Of a DNA stretch of 64,000 bases, positions 10,605 through 20,749 are shown one piece after another; the stretch's first letter is position 1, and the number at the start of each line of letters is the position of its first letter. The notes beneath the pieces are model-generated. The model was not told where the DNA came from and did not search any database. It saw only the letters and a list, made by a program, of their open reading frames with translations. Location of the stretch: NCBI GenBank assembly GCA_029207755.1, contig JARCOQ010000002.1, positions 116,340,051-116,404,050 on the forward strand, read 5' to 3'. The DNA comes from Chamaea fasciata (taxonomy: Eukaryota; Chordata; Aves; Passeriformes; Sylviidae). The position numbers and the translations under genes are program-made.

Positions 10605-11492
10605 TCATTTGGTGTCGGTGGCTAATCTGGGCAGGCTGGCGGTGCCCATGCCGGAGACGTGGTGGTGCGGCGGGGCCGACACCTGGCACATGCTGCAGGG
10701 GCACGGCATCCCCCCCCAGTGCTGGAAGCCGCTGCCCAGCGGGGCGGCGGCGGCGGCGGCGGCGGCGGCCGAGGGCGATTTGAGCAGCCCGTGCGGGGGC
10801 CGGATGGAGCTGACGGCGGACAGGCCGGAGCCGGGCAGGGAGGCGCTGGAGACGGCGGCGGGGGGCAGGATGGGGTGGTGCACGGGGTGCGAGGCCGGGT
10901 GCGCCGGGTGGCCGGGCAGCGGGGCCGAGTGCGCGCCCATGCCGCCGGGGCAGGCGGCGGGGTGGAAGCCGGCGTGGTGGCCGCCGTAGATCTCGCTGAC
11001 CAGGCGCTTCATCTCCTCCAGGGAGTTGGTGAGCATGAGGATGTAGTTGCGCGCCAGGAGCAGCGTGGCGATCTTGGAGAGCTTGCGCACCGACGGGCCG
11101 TGCGCGTAGGGCATCACCTCCCGCAGCCCGTCCATGGCGATGTTCAGGTCGTGCATCCGCTTGCGCTCCCGGCTGTTGATCTTCAGCCGCAGCTGCTGCA
11201 GCTCCGGCTCCGTCATCTGCTTCTTGTCCTTCTTGGAGGAGGAGGACGACGACGACGAGGAGGACGACGAGGAGGACTTGAAGCCCAGCTTGTCCACCAC
11301 CACCACCCCCGCAGCGCTCATGGCGCTGCGCAGCTCGGCGCTCAGCTCCGGCGGGGAATCGCTCTGCGTGGAGCTGGACACGGTGCCGCCCGTGAAGCCC
11401 CCGCCGCTGCCTTTATTCCTGGCCGTGAGGAAGAGGTCATCGGGCTCCGGGGAGGACGGGCGGCTGGAGACCAGGCTGGCGTCCGAGTCCAT
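10605..11492 (-). CDS. OLIG2: Oligodendrocyte transcription factor 2 (bHLH)
   Basis: Complete 295-residue frame from ATG (strong context GCCATGG) to TGA, uninterrupted by introns as in other vertebrate OLIG2 genes. OLIG2 is a nuclear class B bHLH factor, mostly a repressor, that specifies motor neuron and oligodendrocyte progenitors downstream of Sonic hedgehog. The N-terminus [19 protein letters not shown] keeps the serine cluster (S10, S13, S14) known to be phosphorylated in mammals. A pure 14-serine run spans residues 73-86. The bHLH spans about 104-163: basic [12 protein letters not shown], the loop with [10 protein letters not shown], then helix 2 with [21 protein letters not shown] (136-139) fits a PKA site. 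The C-terminal part has His/Pro-rich segments, a nine-alanine run (242-250) and the conserved [16 protein letters not shown] motif. It is shorter than the 323-residue human protein, mainly through shorter Ala/His tracts. OLIG1 and OLIG3 lack this N-terminus and C-terminal motif. Confidence 0.98.
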   Translation of the reverse strand: MDSDASLVSSRPSSPEPDDLFLTARNKGSGGGFTGGTVSSSTQSDSPPELSAELRSAMSAAGVVVVDKLGFKSSSSSSSSSSSSSSKKDKKQMTEPELQQLRLKINSRERKRMHDLNIAMDGLREVMPYAHGPSVRKLSKIATLLLARNYILMLTNSLEEMKRLVSEIYGGHHAGFHPAACPGGMGAHSAPLPGHPAHPASHPVHHPILPPAAVSSASLPGSGLSAVSSIRPPHGLLKSPSAAAAAAAAAPLGSGFQHWGGMPCPCSMCQVSAPPHHHVSGMGTASLPRLATDTK

Positions 11493-11530
11493 GGCCCGGC
11501 GGGCGGGGCGGCGGCGCGCACCGGGCGAGC

Positions 11531-11782
11531 CTGCGGGGAAGGGAGGGAGGGGAGAGAGCCCGCGGGCGGCCCCGCGTCAGCGCCCGCCGGAGCTCCCCGG
11601 GGCACCGCGCCCGCCCCGACGGCGAGCCCGCTCCGCCGGCCCGGGGAAGCCACGGACCGGCCCCGCTGCCCGCCCTCCCCCGGCCCGGGGGGCGGCTCCC
11701 GGCCCGGCCCGGCCCGGCCCTCCCCCGGCCGGTGCCCGCCGGGGCTCGGGGGACGCTCGGGGGACGCGCGGGGGACACTCAC
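11531..11782 (-). other. OLIG2: OLIG2 5' UTR intron
   Basis: On the minus strand a donor ACG|GTGAGTGT starts at 11782. A C/T-rich acceptor ending CTTCCCCGCAG finishes at 11531, 38 bp before the start codon. A single intron in the 5' UTR followed by an intronless CDS matches the known two-exon organisation of OLIG2. The predicted length of 252 bp is small. The splice sites are seen; usage is inferred. Confidence 0.75.
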
Positions 11783-11845
11783 CGTGCGCGGGGCGGCCGT
11801 GGCGAGCGGCGCGCCAGGACGGGCGAGCACCGGCAGCAGCGCGCA
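11783..11845 (-). other. OLIG2: OLIG2 non-coding exon 1 (estimated)
   Basis: It extends from the splice donor back to an expected start about 25-30 bp downstream of the TATA box. The left boundary (11783) is set by the donor; the transcription start is estimated to within about 10 bp. Confidence 0.55.
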
Positions 11846-11970
11846 CCTTGCGGCGGAGCGGCGGCCGCTTTATAGGCGCGCCGGGGAGGAACGATGTCAC
11901 CGGGCGGGAGGGAGGGGGGCTGCGCCAATCGGCGGCGGCGGCGGGGGCACGGCTGATGTCACCGGGGCCG
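11842..11970 (-). promoter_or_regulatory. OLIG2: OLIG2 core promoter
   Basis: The minus strand carries TATAAA at 11874-11869, in CCTATAAAGC. A CCAAT motif lies at 11925-11929 on the plus strand (ATTGG on the coding strand), a typical NF-Y position about 80 bp from the start. The 12-mer GATGTCACCGGG occurs twice on the plus strand, at 11893-11904 and 11955-11966, 62 bp apart. Read from the other strand each contains GGTGACATC, with a TGACA MEIS/TGIF-like core. A TATA plus CCAAT promoter in a CpG island fits a tightly regulated developmental gene. Confidence 0.75.
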
Positions 11971-12629
11971 CTCCGGCTCGATGGGGCGGGCGGGGAGGGG
12001 GGAGCGGCGGCCGGAGCGGCGCGGGGAGCCCGGCGGGGGGGGTTGGGGGGCGGGGAGGGACTTTTGTCAAATCCAGAATAAAACGCAACAATGACAGCGC
12101 CGGGAACAGCTGTTGGGGGGGCGGGACGGGCCGGGGACGGCAGCGAACGGCGCCCGGCACGTCGGTGTTCCCCGGTGCCCGGCCCGGCCGCGGCCCCGCC
12201 GCACGCACCGGGCAGCGCTTCCCCGGCCCGGAGCCCCCTCCTGCCCCGGGCCCGGCGTTATTGCCCCGTCAAACGGGGCAAAGAGAGGCGGAGGAAAGCG
12301 CGATTTCGGCCTCTCCGTTCCCCAGCAGCGAATTGCCCCGAGCATCCCCCGCAGCCACCCGGAGAAGTTCTTGGAGCGGCCACCTAAACCTCCCCCCAAA
12401 AAAGCCTTCAGCGAGAAGGCAGCAGGAGAGGGGAGAGAAAGAAAGAAAGAGTCAAAGACGTTAAGAAACGAACAAAAACTGACCTTCGGAAATGCCTCCC
12501 GCCTCCCTGCGCTGCTCTCCCGGCTCCCGGCGAGTCCCCTCGGCGCGGCAGCTCCGCGCAACAGGCTCGGAGCTTCCCCGTTCCGGGGTAAATCCCCCCG
12601 GCCGCCCCCTCCTCGCCCGCCCCCCCGGC

Positions 12630-12810
12630 CCCTTCGCCTTTGTTGTATTATTTTTACACCCGTGTGTTTCCCAGCTGGCCCGGCAAAGCCTCAACCATCC
12701 GTTAAATATGTATTTAAAACGTTAAGAAGTGAAGCGTGGAAATGTGTTTCCCAACGGTTGCGGGGATGATCCGTAACAGGTCAATTAGGAAAATCTGTCC
12801 CCGCGACAGC
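12630..12810. promoter_or_regulatory. Candidate proximal upstream element
   Basis: An AT-moderate block inside GC-rich DNA, about 0.8-1 kb upstream of the OLIG2 start. It contains CGCCTTTGTTGTATTATTTT (a SOX-like CTTTGTT), CCGTTAAATATGTATTTAAA and AGGTCAATTAGGAAAATCTG. No coding potential. A conserved-element role is inferred. Confidence 0.4.
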
Positions 12811-13239
12811 CGGGCCCGCCGCCCGCCGTGTGTCCCGCGGCCACCGGGGCCGTGCCGGGGCTCGGGCCGGCCGGGGGGACACCCCGAGGGCGGGGGAGCC
12901 CCGCAACTCCCTCCCGGCTGGGCGAAGTTTGTTTTATTCCGCGCCGGGAGCCGGGCGGCAGAAAACGGGACGACAACGAATTGAGCCCCGGAGCCTCGGC
13001 AGGGCCCGGCTGGGGAAGGGGAGCGGGCCCGGAGGGGCGGCGGGGCCGCGGTGAGGACGGGAAAAGCCCGCACGGCCCGCCTCCGGCCTCCCCGGGCTCG
13101 GGAATTCTCCTTCCCCAAGGCTGGGAACTTCCCGGCCTTCCGGCCTCAAAGGTCCTGCCCGTCAGACGGGTCGGGGGTCCCCAAGTCCCCGCGGGGGCCC
13201 CGGGGGGCGGCCGAGCCCCGGCAGCGCGGAGGGACACAG

Positions 13240-13556
13240 CGATGGACAGAGGGATGGACAGAGGGGTGGACACAGGGATGGACACAGGAATGAACAGAGG
13301 GGTGGACACAGGGATGAACAGAGGGACACAAGGATGGACACAGGGACACAGGGATGGACACAGGGACACAGGGATGGACACAGGGATGGACACAGGGACA
13401 CAGGGATGGACACAAGGATGGACACAGGGATGGACAGAGGGATGGACACAGGGGTGGACAGAGGGATGGACAGAGGGGATGGAGACAGGGATGGAGACAG
13501 GGACGGACACAGGGATGGACACAGGGACGGAGGGATGGACAGAGGGTGGGGACGGA
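13240..13556. repeat. GATGGACACAGG minisatellite
   Basis: About 25 imperfect 12-13-bp units alternating GGGATGGACACA and GGGATGGACAGA forms, with some 6-bp GGGACA insertions. Met/Asp/Thr/Gly-rich frames on plus and Pro/Ser/Val/His-rich frames on minus are products of the array. Confidence 0.95.
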
Positions 13557-13664
13557 CAGGGATCAGAGGTCCCGGGGGGCAGCCGGAGCTCGGGGCCGCT
13601 GTGTCCTGAGGCCATTCTGGCCTCACCCTGGGGGCTCGGGAGGGAGAAATGGGCAGTGGACTGA

Positions 13665-13792
13665 CTCCTTTTCCTTTCCCTTTCCATTTTCTCCTTTTCC
13701 CTTCCCCTCCACCCCTTCTTTTTGTTGTTCTTGTTGTTGTTTGCTTTTTTGGTTTTTTTTTTGTTTGTTTCTTTGTTTTCCTTTTCTTCTCT

Positions 13793-13827
<35 letters not shown>

Positions 13828-13860
13828 CCTTTCTTTATGTTTTCCCCCCTCCCCTTCCAG
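13665..13860. repeat. T/C-rich low-complexity tract
   Basis: Pyrimidine-rich, with a T-homopolymer at about 13797-13824. Likely a mix of simple repeats. Phe/Leu-rich frames are artefacts. Confidence 0.85.
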
Positions 13861-14039
13861 AGAGGAAACCTTTCTACGAGCCCGCAGGAGTAATCTCGGG
13901 ATTTGAGTCCCTAAGGGAGCAAAGTCCCTTGTGACCGCTGTCCATCCGTGTGGGCACGAGCTCTGAATCCCCGCGGGGCCGGGATCGGGAGTGGGATCGG
14001 GATCGGGACTGCCCGGTGCAGCTCTGCCGTCCTGTCAGG

Positions 14040-14243
14040 GGGAAGCAGGGGGACGATCCGTGCCGTGAGGTGTCAAATTAAACGTCGCACCTCCCCCTCC
14101 CCGGACTCGCTGGCGCATCCCGGGAAGCGGCCCCGGAGGGCTCCCAGAGGAGCCCTTCACCCGAACTTGATTTTGACACTAAAATGTGGAGCAGAGCCCA
14201 TTTTCCGGGCCATGAATATGTATTAATTTTTTCTTTTCCTTTT

Positions 14244-14290
<47 letters not shown>

Positions 14291-14440
14291 GCGTCTGTAG
14301 ACAACTAAGGCACGAACGAAGGCAATCGGGGCACATGATGAAGCGACAACTTAATAAAAACCAGACCATCGCTTTCATGCCGGCAGTCACTCGCAATGCC
14401 GCTGGGTTATTGTCGGAGGGCTTTATTGCCCGCCGAGCCC
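14040..14440. promoter_or_regulatory. Candidate upstream regulatory island split by poly(T)
   Basis: The left part has GAGGTGTCAAATTAAACGTC and CTTGATTTTGACACTAAAAT. The right part has GCGTCTGTAGACAACTAAGG and GGGTTATTGTCGGAGGGCTT. Between them is a T-rich tract with about 40 consecutive Ts (14247-14286). Flanks are repeat-free and mixed in composition. It lies about 2.4 kb upstream of OLIG2. Confidence 0.4.
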
Positions 14441-14449
14441 GAGGAATGC

Positions 14450-15360
14450 CCCCAGCCCCTGGAGCTGCCCGCTCCGGCCGCCAGGAATCCGAGGCATCCC
14501 CGGGACCGCGGGCCGGGCTGTGGCTGCGGCTCCCGCAGCTGAAAACAGTTTGAGCGCTGCCTCGGGGAGCCGGAGCTGTCTGCCTCCCATCTGTGCGCGG
14601 CGGCTTCCAGAGCCTCTGGAAACTCCCAGTTCAGGCTGGGATCCCCTGGGATCACCCCAAACCCCTCGGGGGCACAAAGCTCCGTGCCTGGCGTGAGCTG
14701 ATCGGAGGTGCGAGGGGCCGGGCGCGGAGAGAAACACCTCAGCCTTCAGGTTTGGCCCTTTCTCCTCCTTTGCTCTCTTTTTTATTTTATTTTTCTTCGC
14801 GTTAATCTCCTCCTGCTCGTGTCTCGGCCAGCTCCAGGTGTGTTCTGCTGTTCGCGCCGGCAGGTGAGGCGCAGCCCGCGGGTTTTGGGGGCAGCTCCAC
14901 CTGCCCAATTCGCACATTCGCTCCCTGCCATCCCCGAGAGGGAAACTCGAGTTCAGCGAGCGCGGCACTCGCTGTTCCCCCCTCGGGGCTCTCCTCCTTC
15001 ACGGCGCTGGGTTTGTTTTCGTTCACACTTGTTCCCTGGGAGCGCTGGAGACACGGCGCGCCTTGCCAAAATCTCAGCGTGTCCTCCCATTCAATCAGAG
15101 GCCGAGAAAGCTCATCTTCACAGGAGTCACCCCCGGAGGGAAGCCTCAGAAATACCGGAGCTGATGGTTGTGATATCTGCAGGATTAAAAACGTGCAGGA
15201 AATTTGCCATCTCCTCCTCTCATCCAGCAGGAAAAAAAAAAAAAAAAAAAAAAAAAAAACAACAACAACAAAAAAAAAACCTCTTTATTTATAAACTTTT
15301 GACACTCGAGAGCCCGCTGTCAGCGAGAACACGATAATTAAACCGCTGTTTAAAACGCGG
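14450..15360. other. Intergenic DNA with possible regulatory block
   Basis: GC-moderate sequence with no gene. The 15010-15230 part (CCCATTCAATCAGAGGCCGA, GATGGTTGTGATATCTGCAG) is repeat-free and could be regulatory. It ends in an A-run followed by CAACAACAAC at 15231-15280. Confidence 0.3.
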
Positions 15361-15439
15361 ATTCCGGGTCTCGTGTCTGTCGGGCTCAACCGCCCCCTCC
15401 CAGACACGGCCCATCCTTGGAAGCGTCCCACACCCCGGG

Positions 15440-15860
15440 ATTGACGGGAATGGTTTGGGATCGCTCAGCCTGGATGGGAGAAGCTCTGGGACGACCTCAG
15501 TGCGGCCTTGCAGGGCCTGAAGGAGCCACAGGAAACCTGGAGAGAGACAATTCCCAAGGCATGGAGGGACAGGACACAGGGAATGGCTTTACCCTGCCAG
15601 AGGACACCCTGTGCCAGGGCCTGCCCACCCTGCCAGGGAACAATTCCTGATTCCCAAGATCCCATCCAGCCCTGCCCTCTGGCCCTGGGAAGCCATTCCC
15701 TGTGTCCTGTCCCTCCATCCCTTGTCCCCAGTCCCTCTGCAGCTCTCCTGGAGCCCCTTCAGGCCCTGCCAGGGCTCGGAGCTCTCCCTGGAGCTTCTCC
15801 TCTCCAGGGGAGCACCCCCAGCTCTCCCAGCCTGGCTCCAGCTCTTGGGGCATCCTCTGA
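15440..15860. mobile_element. CR1-derived inverted fragments
   Basis: The left part is in sense order (GGATGGGAGAAGCTCTGGGA then GGAGAGACAATTCCCAAGGC). The right part repeats the same sequence inverted: TGGAGGGACAGGACACAGGG (15562-15581) faces its complement at about 15700-15719. Between lies the CCTGCCAGGGAACAATTCCT block. Either two CR1 pieces are tail to tail, or a fold-back element is present. Confidence 0.6.
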
Positions 15861-16293
15861 CCCCATCCCGTGTCTTTCTTCATGAGTTTTCAGTTCCCAC
15901 ATAAGTTTCCTGACCAACATTTCCAGACCCCTTTGTCACACTTTGTCACTCTTACTCTCTCCTTCTTCTCTTCCACTTCCCATGGCCTGAGTTTGGCCGG
16001 GAGCTCCTGAGAAACGAACCAGCCCAGGCAAAGTTTTGGTGCTGAGAGAGCCCAAACTCATGGGTGTGTTTTGCTCCCCGTGCAAACACTCACTGGGAAT
16101 CAGTTTTCCCGCAGGTTATCCCTTTGTCCTGTCCCTACCCTGTGCTCATGGGGAAAACTCCTTAAAATTCCCGATGCTGCAGGTGAATGCACCTGTGTGA
16201 CCCAGCCCCAAGGATTCTGTTGCTGTGGGAATGACCAGGGGTGTTGGTGCCCTCGGAGTGGGTTTGATGTGGAGGCAACAGCAGTGCACTGAT

Positions 16294-16470
16294 TCCTTTT
16301 TTCCTTTTTTCATTTTTTCCTTTTTTTTCTTTTTTCCTTTTCTCCTTTTTTTCCTGTTTTTCCTTTTCTCCTTTTTTTCCTTTTTTCCTTTTTTTCCTTT
16401 TTTCATTTTTTCCTTTTTTCCTTTTTCTTTCTTTCCCTTTTCTCATTTTCCTTTTCTCCCTTTTTTTCTC
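16294..16470. repeat. (TTTTTTCC)n-like pyrimidine tract
   Basis: About 175 bp, almost only T and C (TTTTTTCCTTTTTTCATTTT and variants). Confidence 0.95.
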
Positions 16471-16540
16471 ATGTGGAAACACTCCCTGGCCGAGGGCTTT
16501 TCACTGCCAGCCTCGTGGGAGGTCCTTGGAATGGAGAAGT

Positions 16541-17040
16541 TGGAATTGCAGAATATTCTGAGCTGGGAGGGACCCACAGGGACCATCCAGTCCCACCCTG
16601 TCCCTGCCCAGAGCCCCAGCAATCCCCCCCGGGCATCCCTGGCAGCGCTGTCCAAAGGCTCCTGGAGCTCTGGCAGCCTCGGGGCCGTGCCCATTCCCTG
16701 GGGAGCCTGGGCAGTGCCCGGCACCCTCTGGGGGAAGAGCCTCGCCCTACAATCCCCCCTCAATCCCTGCTGGCCCAGCTGCGGGCGCTCCCTGGGCGCT
16801 GTCCCTGTGGCAGGAGCAGAGCCCGGAGCTGTCCCTGCGCTGCCCCTCGGGAGGAGCTGCAGCCCCGGGGAGCTCTGACCTCGGGCTCCTCCAGGCTCAG
16901 GTGACCCGGTGACCTCGTGGGGCCCCTCCACACCCTTCCCCAGCCCCGTGTCCCTCCTCTGGACACTTTGCAGCAGCTTCTGGTCTTTTCCTGAGACACC
17001 CCGAACAGTCCCCAGCGCTGGGGTGAGGCGGCCCCAGAGC
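16541..17040 (-). mobile_element. CR1 LINE 3' fragment
   Basis: It starts GAATTGCAGAATATTCTGAG then CTGGGAGGGACCCACAGGGA, a complemented CR1 tail of a subfamily different from the GGCAGGGACACC type. Older CR1 body sequence continues to about 17040 (CTCCTCTGGACACTTTGCAG). Diverged, with no intact frame. Confidence 0.7.
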
Positions 17041-17059
17041 AGAGCAGAGCGGGACAGTC

Positions 17060-17960
17060 CCTCCCACGAGGTTGTCCCTCGATTTATTAATACAAAAATG
17101 TCACCAGATTTATTAATACGAAAAAAAAAAATCCTGTATAGAAGTCTGGAGAGGGAAGTCTCTGTTAGAAATTTCCTGAGGTTTCCCCTCAGCGTGCTGA
17201 GAGTTTTTGGGGGCCGGGGCTGGCGGAGGAACAGCTGAAGGAGGCGTCGGGAGCGAAGAGATCCAAGCCCCGCGCCGGGAGGACACCAGCGCTCGACGGC
17301 CGTGATGTCAAAGGTTGCGGCAGTGTCCCCCCCCCGCCCTCGGGGTGCCTTTGTTCGGCACGGTGGCCCCAGCAGATGGCCCAAAAGCCGCACCCCGGCC
17401 GGCAAAGAGGGACCACATGTGACGAACCATGGATGTCTCATTAGCACACGGGGCGGGGGGGACCGGGGGGGCGGGGGGGGAGCGAGGATGAGAATAATAA
17501 TAAAAAAAAAAAGATAAAAAGAATACACAAAGACATTTACATATTTACATTGTTTCTCCCTCATTTCCAATTCTCCTTTCGCTGGAGTGGCAGTGGGCTC
17601 GCTTTTCTCCTTCTGTTTGTGTGTTTACTTGTGCTAAATAGATTATGATAATCAGGCACATAAATGCATGCAACTGTTATTATGGCATTTTAATCACAGA
17701 GGTTTTCACTGGAAGCCTTCATTAGAATTCTCATAATCTCACTTGTTAGTGTAACAAACAGTAATAAATGCCAAGGAACTGGGATTAAGTCAGAGACATT
17801 CAGACATTAAAGGAGGAATATGGAAATGTTGTCAAATCTCCGCATTATTTATTGAAATGTCACATAAACAGTTCAGGTCTTTCAATCTCTCTCTCATTAG
17901 GAGGAGAGGGTGTGCGGCCACCTGAAGACAGCAATTAGAATTTTAGGGAGTGCTGCAACC
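17060..17960. promoter_or_regulatory. Candidate upstream enhancer region
   Basis: One of the best CNE-like stretches, about 5.5-6 kb upstream of OLIG2. 17520-17960 is AT-moderate, unique and rich in TAAT/ATTA and SOX-like motifs: GTGCTAAATAGATTATGATA, ATTATGGCATTTTAATCACA, CTTCATTAGAATTCTCATAA, GCATTATTTATTGAAATGTC, AGACAGCAATTAGAATTTTA. The GC-rich part (17280-17460) includes GTGATGTCAAAGGTTGCGG and CCAGCAGATGGCCC (E-box CAGATG). No coding frame. Enhancer activity is inferred. Confidence 0.45.
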
Positions 17961-18087
17961 ATATGTCTCTCCTCGACTCTTCCCAACTTCCCCGGGCTGG
18001 TTTGGAGCCGTCGGTTCTGGGTGTCAGCTCCATCCCGGGGCTCATTTCGGGGGAGGGGGAGGCAGCTCATGGGTGGGACACGGGAAT

Positions 18088-18223
18088 GCGCCCCTGGATC
18101 CCTGGCAGTGCCCAAGGCCAGGCTGGACACTGGGGACAGTGGGAGGTGTCCCTGCCACGGCAGGGCTGGCACTGGCTGGGATTTGAGGTCCCTCCCATCC
18201 CAAACCAGTCCGAGATTCCATGA
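18088..18223 (+). mobile_element. CR1 LINE 3'-end fragment
   Basis: GCCCCTGGATCCCTGGCAGT through GACACTGGGGACAGTGGGAG to the terminal GAGATTCCATGA, a CR1-type 3' end. Confidence 0.85.
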
Positions 18224-18539
18224 AGGAGCCACTCTGGCTCTCTCGGCTCTTTGCAGGGCGCTGCCCACTGCACCCCCTGGCCCTGGGGGTCCCGGCTTCT
18301 CCAGCGGAGCCAAAATTGTCCCTACAGCTCCCTCCAGCCCCGGGGCAGGCGGAGAGGATCCTGCGGCCGTGCGGGACCTTCCCCCAGCGCTGGTGCCGCG
18401 CCGTGCCCCGGGGCGAGGAGGAGGAGGAGGAGGAGGAGGAGCGGGACGGGGCTTTGCTCCGCCACCGCTTTTTTGTAGCCCCGTGGGGCATCCCCGGCAG
18501 CGCTGCGGAAAGGTGGGATGGCATGGATGGGAACGGCAC

Positions 18540-19385
18540 AGGGCCGGGCCGGGCCGGGCTGGGCTGGGCTCTGCAGGCTGGGCTCGCCGGGCTGGGCTGA
18601 GCTGGGCTGAGCTGAGCTGGGCTGAGCTGGGCTCTTCAGGCTAGGCTGGGCCTGGTTGGGCTGAGCTCCCCGGGCTGGGCTGAGCTGGGCTGGGCTGAGC
18701 TGGGCTGAGCTGGGCTCTTCAGGCTGGGCTGGGCTCTTCAGGCCAGGCTGGGCCGGGCTGGGCTGGGCTCCCCAGGCTGGGTTTGGCTGGGCTGGGCTCC
18801 CCGGGCTGGGCTGAGCTGGGCTGGGCTGAGCTGGGCTCTTCAGGCTGGGCTGGGCCGGGTTGGGCTGGGCTCCCCAGGCTGGGTTTGGCTGGGCTGGGCT
18901 CCCCGGGCTGGGCTGAGCTGGGCTGGGCTGAGCTGGGCTCTTCAGGCTGGGCTGGGCCGGGTTGGGCTGGGCTCCCCAGGCTGGGTTTGGCTGGGCTGGG
19001 CTCCCCGGGCTGGGCTGGGCCGGGTTGGGCTGGGCTCCCCAGGCTGGGTTTGGCTGGGCTGGGCTCCCCGGGCTGGGCTGGGCCGGGTTGGGCTGGGCTC
19101 CCCAGGCTGGGTTTGGCTGGGCTGGGCTCCCCGGGCTGGGCTGAGCTGGGCTGGGCTGAGCTGGGCTCTTCAGGCTGGGCTGGGCCGGGTTGGGCTGGGC
19201 TCCCCAGGCTGGGTTTGGCTGGGCTGGGCCGGGTTGGGCTGGGCTCCCCAGGCTGGGTTTGGCTGGGCTGGGCTGGGCTGGGCCGGGTTGGGCTGGGCTC
19301 CCCGGGCTGGGCTGGGCTGGGCTGGGCTGGGCCGGGTTGGGCTGGGCTCCCCAGGCTGGGTTTGGCTGGGCTGGGCTCCCCGGGG
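18540..19385. repeat. GGGCT-based minisatellite with higher-order units
   Basis: The base motif is CTGGG repeated. It is organised into a roughly 100-bp higher-order unit made of CTCCCCAGGCTGGGTTTGGC, CTCCCCGGGCTGGGCTGAGC, GAGCTGGGCTCTTCAGGCTG and GGGCCGGGTTGGGCTGGG blocks, amplified and shortened in places. It is preceded by a (GAG)n run at about 18416-18441. Frames through it are Pro/Ala/Gln- or Gly/Trp/Leu-rich artefacts. Confidence 0.95.
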
Positions 19386-19394
19386 CGCTCTTTC

Positions 19395-20240
19395 CGTGCG
19401 GCTCCCCAAACCCGGCCCGGTCCACTCATGAATATTCCCCGGCCCTCCCCGCCCTCCCGGGCCGTGGGGAGGGGGCTCACGGCGCCCACGGGAGGCACTG
19501 GAGTTCCCACAGAGGTTTGGGTCGCCCTTCCTTCTCCTCCTGTATTTTTCCCTGTGAAGAACCAGAGGGAAATTTGAATATGAAACGCAGCCACGCTCAG
19601 CTGGGGTTTCCCATTTCCCACCTTCGGCTTGGGGTGCGGTGGCCTCGGGGCCCTCCCAGGTGAGTTTTCCTCCCGGAACAGGTGAGTTTTCCTCCTTTTC
19701 TGCCTTCAACCACCCCGTGGGAGTAAGTTCTGCAGGAAGAGGTAAAACTGTCCCATAGCAAATCTTGTTGTCCCAAGGCAGGGAGAAACTCCAGGGGTTC
19801 AATCAAACCTGTCCTGGAAGGGAAATTGGATTTCCAGGGAAAAGACTCGGTTTTAGAGGAGGCACCAGACTGTGCTTTATCAAATAAAATCCCAGATCAA
19901 CTCCTGCGCAAGCAGAACCCTTCGTGTGCGTGAGGAAGGCAAATCCGTGTGGCACAAGGAAACAGCAAACCCAGGATGAGAGGCTGTGGAAATGCTGCAT
20001 CCTGCAGGATTCCCAGCCTGGATTCACCCCCAGCACACGGAGCAGGGCTGGAGCCGCGGCATCTGCAGCTCTGCGGTCTCTGCCCTCAAAGACAAAACAT
20101 CCAGAGGGGGCTGATGTTCCCAGGAGCTGCTCTCGCAGCACTTCTTTCCAAACCTCCCCCTTCATCCCAGGGGGAATGTTCCTGCAGGCACAGGAGGGTT
20201 TTAGGATTTTTTCCAGGCTGTTCCTCACAGCCCAAGTGGT
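19395..20240. other. Intergenic DNA, no feature seen
   Basis: GC-moderate, single-copy DNA. Short frames show no recognisable domain. Confidence 0.4.
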
Positions 20241-20244
20241 GCTG

Positions 20245-20745
20245 AGGACCTGTTTGGGCCACCACCAACCCCTGGTTCTGTGCCACCATCAGCCCTGGGT
20301 TTGGGCCACCACCAACCCCTGGTTCTGTGCCACCACCAGCCCTGGGTTTGGGCCACCACCAGCCCTGGTTCTGTGCCACCACCAGCCCCTGGTTTTGTGC
20401 CACCACCAGGTTTTGTGCCATCACCAGCCCCTGGTGCAGTGTCACCACCAGCCCTGGTTTTGTGCCACCACCGGCCCCTGGCACAGTGTCACCACCAGCC
20501 CCTGGTTTTGTGCCACCACCAGCCCTGGGTTTGTGCCACCACCAGACCTGGTTTTGTGCCACCACCAGCCCCTGGTACAGTGTCACCACCAGCCCTGGTT
20601 CTGTGCCACCACCTGGTTCTGTGCCACCACCAGCCCCTGGGTTTGTGTGACCACCAGCCCCTGGGTTTGGGCCACCACCAGATTCTGTGCCACCACCAGC
20701 CGTGGTTCTGTGCCACCACCAGCCGTGGTTCTGTGCCACAGCTCG
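20245..20745. repeat. 23/24-bp minisatellite
   Basis: About 20 units of CTGTGCCACCACCAGCCCCT plus GGTT, with variants (TTTGGGCCACC, CAGTGTCACC). All frames remain open, giving Pro/His/Val-rich translations with no biological support. Confidence 0.95.
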
Positions 20746-20749
20746 GTGC

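Larger units (their letters stand above)
10280..13240. promoter_or_regulatory. CpG-rich island spanning OLIG2
   Basis: Dense CpG and GC over the CDS, intron, promoter and about 1.3 kb upstream, interrupted by an AT-richer block at 12630-12800. The boundaries are by eye. Islands of this kind over developmental regulators are usually Polycomb targets when the gene is silent; that is inference here. Confidence 0.7.

Noticed and set aside
10659..12464. 601-codon open frame antisense to OLIG2
   Set aside because: It overlaps the OLIG2 CDS, intron and promoter in GC-rich DNA, and is Gly/Ala/Arg-rich without any domain. It is a compositional shadow.
16443..17570. 375-codon frame on minus
   Set aside because: It crosses a CR1 fragment and unique non-coding DNA and shows no domain or similarity between its parts.
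18322..19621. Pro/Ala/Gln-rich 300-367-codon frames resembling a repeat protein
   Set aside because: They follow the CTGGG minisatellite exactly, in several frames at once.
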